Program-made: the position numbers and the translations under genes | Assembly (NCBI GenBank): GCA_016845145.1 | Contig: JAERTE010000148.1 | Span: 62,001-126,000 of the forward strand | Reading direction: 5' to 3' | Length of the DNA stretch: 64,000 nt | Origin: Rhodospirillaceae bacterium | GTDB taxonomy: Bacteria; Pseudomonadota; Alphaproteobacteria; Rhodospirillales; Casp-alpha2 | In this document: piece by piece, positions 26,250-33,252 of the stretch | How positions within the stretch are numbered: the stretch's first letter is position 1 | How the letters are laid out: each line of letters opens with the position of its first letter | Notes under the pieces: generated by a model | The model's input: the letters and a program-made list of their open reading frames with translations, nothing else | Database searches by the model: none | What the model was told of the DNA's origin: nothing

Positions 26250-27537
26250 TCTCGGCGATCCGGAATTCGAAACGCGGTTCACGGATTTCCTGGGCGCCAA
26301 GCGCGAAACCGAAGCCGACGTCAATGATGTCGTCTCTGAGGTGCTGGATGGCGTCCGCGCTCGCGGTGACGCCGCGTTGGCGGAATTTACCCAGAAATTC
26401 GACCGGTTTGACTTAACTGAGCCGGGGTTGCGGTTTTCTGCTGATGATATCGGCCGAGCACGCGATGATTGTGCTGCTGACACACTGAGTGCATTGGATG
26501 TGGCGGCAGCGCGCATTCGGGCCTTCCACGAGAAACAGCTCCCCGATGATTTGGATTACACCGATGATGCGGGCTTGCGTTTGGGATATCGCTGGACGCC
26601 CGTGGGTGCCGCTGGCCTCTATGTCCCGGGCGGCACGGCGGCTTATCCTTCATCTGTGCTAATGAACGCCTTACCGGCCAAGGTGGCCGGCGTTGGCCGA
26701 TTGGTTATGGTGGTGCCGACGCCGGACGGCGAGATCAACCCGCTTGTTTTGGCGGCGGCTGATCTTGCCGGTGTGGATGAGATTTACCGTATCGGTGGCG
26801 CCCAGGCCGTTGGCGCGCTCGCCTACGGCACCGATACCATCCGTCCCGTGGACAAAATCGTCGGTCCCGGCAACGCTTATGTGGCGGCGGCAAAGCGTCA
26901 GGTATTCGGCATCGTGGGGATCGATATGATCGCCGGGCCGTCGGAAATCTTGGTGCTCGCTGACAAAAATAACGATCCGGCCTGGATTGCGGCGGACTTG
27001 CTGAGCCAGGCCGAACACGACACGGCAGCGCAGTCGATCTTGATAACTGACGACGCCGCTTTCGCGGACGCTGTCGTCGGCGCCGTTGAGGGACATCTGA
27101 AGACGCTGGCGCGCACGGAGACGGCAGGAGAAAGTTGGCGCACCTATGGCGCTGTCATCACCGTGCCGGACCTCGATGCGGGCCTGCCCCTGGTGGACCG
27201 CATTGCGCCGGAACACTTGGAGATCGCGTCCGAAAACGCGCGGGAACTGGCCGAGCGGGTCAACAACGCCGGTGCGATCTTCATCGGTCGCTATGTGCCG
27301 GAAGCGCTGGGTGACTATCTGGCCGGACCCAACCACGTATTGCCGACAGCACGTTCGGCGCGGTTTTCATCGGGGCTTGGGGTGCTGGACTTTATGAAGC
27401 GGACATCCATGATCGAGTGCAGCGCCGAGGGCCTTCGCAACGTGGGACCTTCGGCGGTGACGCTCGCACGTGCCGAAGGGCTGGATGCGCACGCCCTCTC
27501 CATTGCCATCCGGCTCAATCTCTCTGACGGCCAGTGA
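26233..27537 (+). CDS. hisD: Histidinol dehydrogenase HisD
   Basis: A 434-residue Zn-dependent enzyme that oxidises L-histidinol to L-histidine in two NAD-dependent steps. Characteristic segments: VPGGTAAYPSSVLMNALPA, KIVGPGNAYVAAAKRQVFG and DMIAGPSEILVLAD, the Zn-ligand region SQAEHDTAAQSILIT, and the conserved HVLPTARSARFSSGLGVLDF. Full length, no lesions. It overlaps hisG and is followed directly by the UPF0262 gene, an arrangement typical of Rhodospirillales. Confidence 0.97.
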   Translation: MTLRLDLGDPEFETRFTDFLGAKRETEADVNDVVSEVLDGVRARGDAALAEFTQKFDRFDLTEPGLRFSADDIGRARDDCAADTLSALDVAAARIRAFHEKQLPDDLDYTDDAGLRLGYRWTPVGAAGLYVPGGTAAYPSSVLMNALPAKVAGVGRLVMVVPTPDGEINPLVLAAADLAGVDEIYRIGGAQAVGALAYGTDTIRPVDKIVGPGNAYVAAAKRQVFGIVGIDMIAGPSEILVLADKNNDPAWIAADLLSQAEHDTAAQSILITDDAAFADAVVGAVEGHLKTLARTETAGESWRTYGAVITVPDLDAGLPLVDRIAPEHLEIASENARELAERVNNAGAIFIGRYVPEALGDYLAGPNHVLPTARSARFSSGLGVLDFMKRTSMIECSAEGLRNVGPSAVTLARAEGLDAHALSIAIRLNLSDGQ

Positions 27538-27548
27538 GGGTGCTGGCG

Positions 27549-28022
27549 ATGACTGATACCCAACGAATTGCCAAAATCTCTCTTGATGAGAAATCAGTGA
27601 TCCGGCGTAGCCCGCAGGTCGAGCACGAACGCAAAGTCGCCATATATGACCTTCTGGACGAGAACGAGTTCACCTTGGTTGCTGGAGAACCGGGCCCTTA
27701 CAACTTGCATCTCGGTATTGCCGACAATCGCCTGGTTTTCGATGTGCGCGACGAGGAAGAGGGCGATATCAAGCGTCTGACGCTGCCCGGCAGTACGTTC
27801 CGCAAGATCGTGAAGGACTATTTCCTGATCTGTGAGAGCTATTTTGATGCTATTAAAACCAAGACTCCGTCCCAGATCGAGGCAATCGATATGGCACGGC
27901 GCGGCGTTCACAATGAAGGCGCGGACCTCCTGATGGAACGCATGGCGGACAATGTGGATATGGACAAACAGACGGCGCGGCGTTTGTTCACGTTGGTTTG
28001 CGTGCTTCACATCAGGGCCTGA
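27549..28022 (+). CDS. UPF0262 family protein
   Basis: A 157-residue protein of the UPF0262 family, of unknown function, almost confined to alphaproteobacteria and found after hisD. The family pattern is RIAKISLDEKSVIRRSPQVEHERKVAIYDLL in the first third, broken here into its parts, and RRGVHNEGADLLMERM near the end. ATG 27549 follows GAGGG; a GTG at 27534 overlapping the hisD stop is the alternative. Confidence 0.9.
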   Translation: MTDTQRIAKISLDEKSVIRRSPQVEHERKVAIYDLLDENEFTLVAGEPGPYNLHLGIADNRLVFDVRDEEEGDIKRLTLPGSTFRKIVKDYFLICESYFDAIKTKTPSQIEAIDMARRGVHNEGADLLMERMADNVDMDKQTARRLFTLVCVLHIRA

Positions 28023-28028
28023 TAGGGC

Positions 28029-28475
28029 ATGATCGATCTTCCATCCGCCGTGCTGTTCGCGTGCTCCATGAACTCGGTTCGCTCGCCCATGGCCGAAGGG
28101 ATTCTCAAGTTTTTGCACGGCACCCGGATATATGTGGACTCGGTTGGGGTCCGCTCGCTGGATGTCGACGGCTTCTCCGTTGCCGTCATGGATGAAATCG
28201 GTATCGATATCTCCGGCCATCAGGCGAAGACTTTCGATGACCTCGAAGACTCGTACTTCGATCTGATCATTCCGCTATCGCCCGAAGCGCAACACAAAGC
28301 CGTTGAGATGACGCGGGTGATGGCCGTTGAGATTGAGTTCTGGAACACGTTCGACCCTTCGGTGATCGATCCGGACAACCGCGAGCAGCGCCTGAACGCA
28401 TACCGCCAAGTGCGCGATCAGTTGATGGAGAAGATCGAAAACCGGTTTCCGCGCGTTCGCGCCATCGATACATAA
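28029..28475 (+). CDS. Low-molecular-weight protein tyrosine phosphatase family protein
   Basis: A 148-residue protein with the phosphate-binding loop CSMNSVRSPMAE, i.e. CX5R(S), of the LMW-PTPase/arsenate reductase fold, placed near the N-terminus as usual. A candidate general acid Asp is in WNTFDPSV. It lies 6 bases after UPF0262 and before infA, a conserved alphaproteobacterial order. The substrate (protein Tyr-P or arsenate) is uncertain. The loop sequence differs from the common CTGNICRS, so catalysis may be atypical. Confidence 0.85.
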   Translation: MIDLPSAVLFACSMNSVRSPMAEGILKFLHGTRIYVDSVGVRSLDVDGFSVAVMDEIGIDISGHQAKTFDDLEDSYFDLIIPLSPEAQHKAVEMTRVMAVEIEFWNTFDPSVIDPDNREQRLNAYRQVRDQLMEKIENRFPRVRAIDT

Positions 28476-28578
28476 GGGAAAATTTACGCGAACCGCTGAA
28501 AAGCCTTGACCATAGCCGATTTGACGGCATGTTAGGGGGCCTTTTGCGGGCAATTTTTGTAATGACCTTGAGAGAGAC

Positions 28579-28797
28579 ATGGCCAAAGAAGAGCCGCTAG
28601 AGTTTACGGGCACGGTCACCGAGATTCTCCCGAACGCGATGTTCCGGGTGAAACTCGACAATGATCATGAAATCCTTGCCCATACGGCAGGAAAAATGCG
28701 CAAGCACCGCATCCGCGTGCTCGCCGGTGACCGGGTAAACGTCGAAATGACTCCCTACGACCTGACCAAGGGTCGCATCACCTTCCGCTACAAATAG
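28579..28797 (+). CDS. infA: Translation initiation factor IF-1
   Basis: A 72-residue S1-like OB-fold protein that binds the ribosomal A site during initiation. The sequence follows the family end to end: LEFTGTVTEILPNAMFRVKL, HTAGKMRKHRIRVLAGDRV and YDLTKGRITFRYK. TTGACC at 28506 may be part of its own promoter. Maf follows after 12 bases. Confidence 0.97.
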   Translation: MAKEEPLEFTGTVTEILPNAMFRVKLDNDHEILAHTAGKMRKHRIRVLAGDRVNVEMTPYDLTKGRITFRYK

Positions 28798-28809
28798 CAA
28801 GGCCGGTCC

Positions 28810-29382
28810 ATGACCGGTCGATTGATTCTCGCTTCCGCTTCTCCGAGACGATTGGCGCTGCTTGCGCAGGTGGGCATTGTGCCAGATGAGGTGGCACCAG
28901 CGGACATCGACGAAACTCAGTATAAAGCCGAGTTGCCGCGAGAATTGGCGGCGCGTCTGGCTGCGGAAAAAGCTGAGGCCGTTGCTGCTCGATTTCCTGA
29001 TGCTGCCGTATTGGCGGCGGATACTGTCGTGGCATGCGGTCGACGGGTCCTCGACAAAGCGGGCGACGCTGTGGAAGCGAAAAATTGTCTCAAATTGCTG
29101 TCAGGCCAACGACATCGCGTTTTCGGCGGTATTAGTGTGATCGCGCCTGGGGGCGTACATCGTCAACGAGTGGTGGTCACCCAAGTGCAGTTCAAGCGCC
29201 TGACGGAAGCAGAGATTACGGCATACCTGGATACTGAAGAGTGGCGGGGCAAGGCTGGAGCCTATGCCATCCAGGGTCATGCAGGCGGATTTGTGAAAAA
29301 GATCAACGGATCGTACGATAACGTCGTTGGCCTGCCGTTGTATGAAACACTGGCCCTGTTGAGCGGCCTCGGCATAACATAA
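28810..29382 (+). CDS. Maf family nucleotide pyrophosphatase
   Basis: A 190-residue Maf/YceF-type house-cleaning pyrophosphatase. Motifs are ILASASPRRLALLAQVG (substrate phosphate loop), AADTVVACGRRVLDKAGD with the catalytic Asp region, and GKAGAYAIQGHAGGFVKKI, followed by NVVGLPLYE. It hydrolyses non-canonical or modified NTPs to monophosphates. Located between infA and RNase E/G, as in related genomes. Confidence 0.93.
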   Translation: MTGRLILASASPRRLALLAQVGIVPDEVAPADIDETQYKAELPRELAARLAAEKAEAVAARFPDAAVLAADTVVACGRRVLDKAGDAVEAKNCLKLLSGQRHRVFGGISVIAPGGVHRQRVVVTQVQFKRLTEAEITAYLDTEEWRGKAGAYAIQGHAGGFVKKINGSYDNVVGLPLYETLALLSGLGIT

Positions 29383-29401
29383 GAAAACGATAGGGAAGCT
29401 C

Positions 29402-30850
29402 ATGGCTACCGACCACATTTTCATTTCAGCTACGCCCGGTGAGGTGCGGATCGCAGAAGTCGCGGATGGTGCGCTCTCAGGGCTTACGGTACACCGCGCC
29501 GGGGCCGAAACACGAGTTGGTGATATTTATCTAGGCCGCGTTGAGGCTGTCATTCATGGGCTGCAGGCAGCCTTTGTCGATATCGGCGAGGAACGGTCTG
29601 GTTTCTTGGCATTGCCGGAGGTGCGACCGCACGGCACCGGAGACGAAGAAGACAGCATCGGTGATTACCTGAGTGAAGGTGATACGGTGATGGTCGAGGT
29701 GCAGCGCGATGCTGAGGAAGACAAGGGTGCCAAGCTGACCATGCGGATCAGTTTGTCGGGCCGTGATCTGGTTCATACGCCGGAAGGTGGTGGGGTATCG
29801 ATTTCGCGACGCATCGGCAATGATGAAGACCGCAAGCGGTTGCAAGCGGTGATGGCTCAGGTGTCGGCGTCGGGGAGTGGCGGTTTTATCGTACGTACGG
29901 CGGCGGCCGAGGCCGAAGATGAGGATTTGGAAGCTGAAGCTGCGCGCTTGCGGGGGCGTTGGGTGGAGGTGGCGGCTGCCAAGCAAGATGCCCAGGCACC
30001 GACGTGTGTTTTCCGTGAAGTCGAGCCTGCCTTCCGGGTGTTGCGCGAGCACGGCGGTGCGGAGTTGGAAGGTATCGTTGTCGACGATGCTGACTTGTTT
30101 GCCCGCATGCAGGCTTTTACAACGGCGGAAATGCCGGACTTGGTTGAAGTGTTGCGCCACCATTCCGGTCCGACGCCACTGTTCGAGACCGAAGGCGTCG
30201 AGGAGTGGATAGATGCGGTGTTGGATCCGAACGTCCCATTGCCGTGCGGCGGCAGCCTGATTATTTCAGAAACACCGGCATTGACCGCTATCGATGTGAA
30301 CACCGGAAGCGCAGATTTTGGCGGCCGCGAGCGAACCGGCACCGAGGTCAACAAAGAGGCCGCTGGTGAGATCGCACGGCAAATCAGGCTGCGCAATCTC
30401 AGCGGCCTGTTGGTGGTGGATTTTGTTTCAATGCGCCGCCGCGAAAATCAACAGATGGTCTCGGACGCGTTTCAGGCGGCGCTCGCCGAAGACCCGGCCC
30501 ATCCGCATCTTGTTGGCTTCACGCGATTGGGGTTGGCGGAGATGACGCGCCGCCGGCAAGGCGCGAGCCTACAGGAGTTGATCTGTGGCGGCCCCGCGCA
30601 ACCTGAGAAATCCCCCGAAACCGTGGCCTTGAGCGCGCTTCGTGGGGTGCTCGCGGAAGCCGCCGGTAATGCATCTCCCGGTTATATCTTGGAAGTGCAC
30701 CCCAGTGTCGGCGACGTGTTGGCCAATGCGCACGCAGACGCGTTAACCGAGACTCGAAAACGACTGGGCGGCAATCTTGAGGTTACAGGGATCGCCAGTC
30801 AGGCCGTGCATGTGTTTGAGGTCCGTGGGGTGAGCGGGGATAGCAAATGA
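29402..30850 (+). CDS. rng: Ribonuclease E/G family protein
   Basis: A 482-residue endoribonuclease of the RNase G size class. An N-terminal S1-like domain (VGDIYLGRVEAVIHGLQAAFVDIG) is followed by the DNase-I-like catalytic domain with the two Mg-binding Asp in LTAIDVNTGSA and LLVVDFVSM. The CxxC zinc-link, through which RNase E/G subunits normally pair, is reduced to a single Cys (LQELICGG), so dimerisation may differ. It processes rRNA or mRNA in the cytoplasm. It overlaps yacG by 4 bases. Confidence 0.9.
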   Translation: MATDHIFISATPGEVRIAEVADGALSGLTVHRAGAETRVGDIYLGRVEAVIHGLQAAFVDIGEERSGFLALPEVRPHGTGDEEDSIGDYLSEGDTVMVEVQRDAEEDKGAKLTMRISLSGRDLVHTPEGGGVSISRRIGNDEDRKRLQAVMAQVSASGSGGFIVRTAAAEAEDEDLEAEAARLRGRWVEVAAAKQDAQAPTCVFREVEPAFRVLREHGGAELEGIVVDDADLFARMQAFTTAEMPDLVEVLRHHSGPTPLFETEGVEEWIDAVLDPNVPLPCGGSLIISETPALTAIDVNTGSADFGGRERTGTEVNKEAAGEIARQIRLRNLSGLLVVDFVSMRRRENQQMVSDAFQAALAEDPAHPHLVGFTRLGLAEMTRRRQGASLQELICGGPAQPEKSPETVALSALRGVLAEAAGNASPGYILEVHPSVGDVLANAHADALTETRKRLGGNLEVTGIASQAVHVFEVRGVSGDSK

Positions 30851-31050
30851 CTACGCCGAAGCCGACCAATGTCGTGCCCCTAAGAAAGACCAAATGTCCG
30901 ATTTGCTCCAAGGCATCGACGACCGAGTTCCGGCCGTTTTGTTCAAAACGATGCGCTGATATTGATCTCGGGCGCTGGTTGAACGAGGACTACCGGATCC
31001 CGGCGGAGGAGGCGGCAGAACTGGACGACGAAGAGTTCGCCGATCTATGA
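30847..31050 (+). CDS. yacG: DNA gyrase inhibitor YacG
   Basis: A 67-residue zinc-finger protein: CPICSKASTTEFRPFCSKRC gives the four Cys ligands (C-x2-C-x15-C-x3-C), followed by IDLGRWLNEDYRIP, the family signature. YacG binds GyrB and inhibits supercoiling. It is translated together with RNase E/G (ATGA overlap) and is the last protein gene before tRNA-Phe. Confidence 0.94.
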   Translation: MTTPKPTNVVPLRKTKCPICSKASTTEFRPFCSKRCADIDLGRWLNEDYRIPAEEAAELDDEEFADL

Positions 31051-31189
31051 AAAAACCTAGTGCAAGGGCACTGGACAGGCCGGTGAATTTCTTTTAAAAG
31101 CCCGGTGTGTCTCGCGGTTGTCATCTGTTGGCAGCAACCAAACCGGGGCATGAGTTTTGCCGGTTTCGGCGTTTCGCGAAACCTTCGGC

Positions 31190-31265
31190 GCCCAGGTAGC
31201 TCAGTTGGTAGAGCAGCGGATTGAAAATCCGCGTGTCGGTGGTTCGATTCCGCCCCTGGGCACCA
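31190..31265 (+). tRNA. tRNA-Phe (anticodon GAA)
   Basis: A 76-base cloverleaf: acceptor GCCCAGG / CCTGGGC, D-arm TAGCTCAGTTGGTAGAGCA, anticodon stem CGGAT-type with loop TTGAAAA and anticodon GAA, T-arm GTGGTTCGATTCCGC, and encoded CCA. The gene is intact and serves as the attachment site of the adjacent island: its last 46 bases plus five T's recur exactly at 35372. Confidence 0.97.
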
Positions 31266-31270
31266 TTTTT
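31220..31270 (+). repeat. Left attachment repeat (attL), 3' half of tRNA-Phe
   Basis: A 51-bp segment starting in the anticodon loop of tRNA-Phe and ending with the TTTTT after CCA. It is identical over all 51 bases to 35372-35422. The integration kept the tRNA whole because the incoming element supplied the same 3' end, the standard result of tyrosine-recombinase integration into a tRNA gene. Confidence 0.93.
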
Positions 31271-31301
31271 ATATTTGTTTTCAGTGCGATAGATTGAGCG
31301 T

Positions 31302-31339
31302 TGACATGCGGAACGGAGTCCGCATGTCAGGGTGTTTTT
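31302..31339 (+). terminator. Terminator downstream of tRNA-Phe
   Basis: Perfect 11-bp stem TGACATGCGGA (31302-31312) / TCCGCATGTCA (31319-31329) with loop ACGGAG, then GGGTGTTTTT. It probably ends transcription of yacG/tRNA-Phe at the left edge of the island. Confidence 0.75.
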
Positions 31340-31608
31340 CGCAACTTCGCAAAACTGAGTTGCTTGTTTTTCAATTGGTTATGGATGTCGATTTCACTGG
31401 AAATATCCTGGCTAGCACATGAATAGCACATGCGACGTTGGGCAGTGGATGGGAACTGAGCAGGTTGCGACGGCCCATCGGCAGGTGCGGAGATGTTTCG
31501 AGCCCTGGGTTCAAGTCAGCGATTTTGGTCCGACATCATCTTTGTGCCGTGTTCAGGATGAAGCAAATCCCCCATCAGACCGACAATGAATTCGCGAGAA
31601 ATTTATTC
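31340..31608. other. Left arm of the island, non-coding
   Basis: No gene is recognisable. Two direct copies of TAGCACATG (31413-31421 and 31424-31432) stand 11 bases apart; such tandem short repeats beside a tRNA att site resemble arm-type recombinase sites, but this is a guess. A 62-codon open frame in this stretch has no family features. Confidence 0.4.
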
Positions 31609-31636
31609 TTGACAAAACGGAAATAAATCCTATAAT
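31609..31636 (+). promoter_or_regulatory. Strong sigma70-type promoter of the RiPP precursor gene
   Basis: TTGACA (31609-31614), a 16-bp spacer, TATAAT (31631-31636): both hexamers match the consensus perfectly. Transcription should start near 31643 and run into the precursor gene after a leader of about 270 bases. It is the best sigma70 promoter seen in the window. Confidence 0.8.
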
Positions 31637-31910
31637 ATGAGTTGTCGGTTTCAGGAGCCCTTAGTTGGGCAACTCCACGAGCCGGCGGGAGGTTATGCGC
31701 CTTCCTCAGGCATGATCTTCAGAGCGCCCGCGGGGCCCGGAAATTCCGGATAACCTGCTGCGGATAACGTTCCCGAACATTCGTGCTGAGCCTGATAGCC
31801 GGATTCACGTAAATTCCGGTGACGGGTTTGGTGTGTCGTTTCGAGGAGCGTTTTTATTTGTCTCCTCAAATGACGCAGGAATTCAACCTCTGTGCAGAAG
31901 GAGACGAACC
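31637..31910 (+). other. Long structured 5' leader of the precursor gene
   Basis: About 270 untranslated bases lie between the promoter and the precursor ATG. Self-complementary parts include GAGTT (31639-31643) with AACTC (31671-31675), enclosing GCCC (31657-31660) and GGGC (31667-31670), and further down the palindrome CCGGAAATTCCGG. I do not recognise a known riboswitch class. The leader may regulate translation or stabilise the message. Confidence 0.4.
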
Positions 31911-32312
31911 ATGTTCGGACCAATTAAACTGAAAAACGTCATTGGTGAAACCTACAACGTCGATCTCAATGACATCGAGCCAACCAAGCGCGCCCTCAAC
32001 AAACTCGGTTATTATAAACCGCCGTCGTGGGGCTTTACCGAGATTCCCGACAACGATCTATTCGACGGGATAAAAAAATTCCAGAGAGCCAACAAGCTGA
32101 CGGTGGATGGCATCATGAAACCAGATGGGCCGACGCTCGCTGCATTGAACCATCTTGTGGACCGTCGTAATGCAAAGTCCGGTCGGCCTGGAGTCGATTC
32201 GCGAAGCCTTTCTGAAATGTTCGAGAAAGCCATTGCGCCCGACTTTCACGCGGATGGCAGCGCGGAAAGTACCCGGTGCTGTGCCACGGGGACTTGCGAT
32301 ATCTCTTGGTAA
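31911..32312 (+). CDS. Candidate RiPP precursor: peptidoglycan-binding-like leader with Cys/Thr-rich core
   Basis: A 133-residue protein. Residues about 22-83 follow the PG_binding_1 pattern (KRALNKLGYY ... DGIKKFQRANKLTVDGIM ... PTLAALN) but no enzyme domain follows. Instead a flexible linker leads to the end STRCCATGTCDISW, with Cys123, Cys124, Cys129 and Thr121, Thr126, Thr128 and Ser132. This, plus the dehydratase two genes downstream, suggests that the C-terminus is a core peptide whose Ser/Thr are dehydrated and joined to Cys. There is no secretion signal. The start is ATG 31911 behind AGAAGGAG; an open upstream extension has no Shine-Dalgarno sequence. Alternative: an ordinary small peptidoglycan-binding protein, which would leave the conserved-looking Cys tail and the neighbours unexplained. 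Confidence 0.7.
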   Translation: MFGPIKLKNVIGETYNVDLNDIEPTKRALNKLGYYKPPSWGFTEIPDNDLFDGIKKFQRANKLTVDGIMKPDGPTLAALNHLVDRRNAKSGRPGVDSRSLSEMFEKAIAPDFHADGSAESTRCCATGTCDISW

Positions 32313-32316
32313 CTGG

Positions 32317-32342
32317 AATGGACGCCTCTGATGCCGTCCATT
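32317..32342 (+). terminator. Hairpin directly after the precursor gene
   Basis: AATGGACG (32317-32324), loop of 10, CGTCCATT (32335-32342), then TCATTGTTT. It begins 4 bases after the precursor stop. Its position suggests partial termination or mRNA protection, so that precursor is made in excess of the enzymes. The U-tract is weak. Confidence 0.55.
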
Positions 32343-32360
32343 TCATTGTTTCCAGGCGCA

Positions 32361-32398
32361 TCATGATGTTATAATAATACGTGTATAAATTATCATGA
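32361..32398. promoter_or_regulatory. Inverted repeat around a -10-like box before the GNAT gene
   Basis: TCATGAT (32361-32367) and ATCATGA (32392-32398) form a perfect 7-bp inverted repeat around TATAAT (32370-32375); a weak -35 (TTGTTT, 32346-32351) lies 18 bp upstream. It could be an operator-promoter for the enzyme genes. The second arm contains the ATG of the GNAT gene. Confidence 0.35.
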
Positions 32399-33222
32399 TT
32401 CTCTTTTCGTGTGATGTTGATCGGCGGGATACCGACGTAACTGCCACTGATGGAGAGGTCCTTTTGGAGGCCGGAAACAGTGTTTTTCATTTCCATGCCT
32501 ACAGGGGCGACCGTTTGGTTGGCTCCGCTCGGGTTATGAGCGACGATATTCTTTGCTCGTGGATCACCAAGATATCGGTCGAGCCACAATGGCAGCGCAA
32601 TGGCATTGGCCACAAATTGATCGCCATGGCCGATGAGAGATTCAAACACACGCCAATTTGGGGAGGGATATCGGATTCATGCCTCCCCTTCTACATAGGC
32701 TGTGGATTGCGCCCCAAAGCGAAGCTCGTGCCTTGCGCACGTCGAGCGGGCAAACGTTCCCACCTTTCAGCCATTGAAGGAAGCACTCCCATGAGCAATA
32801 TCAGCAAAGAGTTCGAGTTCGTGACTGAACTTGGCCGGATCGACATGACGATGCTTGCGGACCTCTATGAGTCCGTAGGCTTTGGTAAGGCGGAGAACTA
32901 CCACAAGCCGTCCGTGTCCCTCGAAAAACTATTCGGTCCTGGGATATATGGGTTCTTTGTCTTCCACGGTGAACGACTCATCGGCATGGCCCGTGTGATG
33001 AGTGACGATATCCTCTGCACTTGGATCGCTGAAATCTGCGTGCATCCCGATTGGCAGAAGAAGGGTATCGGCAGTGCCTTGCTCGAGAAGGTCGATGATC
33101 GCTTCCGGGATACCGCGCTTTATGCCGACGTCTTCAAGGGGCAGGAGGCCTTATTCTCCGGGCGCGGGATCAATCCGCAATCCCGTTTGGTCGCCTGCGG
33201 GCGAGCTCCGCTCAAAGTGTGA
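32395..33222 (+). CDS. Tandem GNAT-domain protein
   Basis: A 275-residue protein of two homologous GNAT acetyl/acyltransferase domains. Domain 1 (about 1-120) has DRLVGSARVMSDDILCSWI and the acyl-CoA loop QWQRNGIGHKLI; domain 2 (from 133) has ERLIGMARVMSDDILCTWI and WQKKGIGSALL. Domain 1 lacks about 22 N-terminal residues relative to domain 2 and its ATG has no Shine-Dalgarno sequence. The internal ATG at 32791 has AAGGAAG seven bases upstream, so domain 2 may also be made alone. In this setting it may acylate the peptide (as GNATs do in selidamide RiPPs) or give self-protection (as in microcin C). The substrate is unknown. Confidence 0.75.
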   Translation: MILFSCDVDRRDTDVTATDGEVLLEAGNSVFHFHAYRGDRLVGSARVMSDDILCSWITKISVEPQWQRNGIGHKLIAMADERFKHTPIWGGISDSCLPFYIGCGLRPKAKLVPCARRAGKRSHLSAIEGSTPMSNISKEFEFVTELGRIDMTMLADLYESVGFGKAENYHKPSVSLEKLFGPGIYGFFVFHGERLIGMARVMSDDILCTWIAEICVHPDWQKKGIGSALLEKVDDRFRDTALYADVFKGQEALFSGRGINPQSRLVACGRAPLKV

Positions 33223-33252
33223 CGAAATTCGGCACGAACCTGGAAAGCAGCC

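Noticed and set aside
31438..31626. Possible small gene in the left arm of the island
   Set aside because: No ribosome binding site, no family features, and it runs over the consensus promoter at 31609.
31911..32312. Heat-stable enterotoxin-like peptide because of the CC...C tail
   Set aside because: ST-type peptides have six Cys and a Sec signal; here there are three Cys, no signal and a PG-binding-like leader, with a dehydratase nearby.
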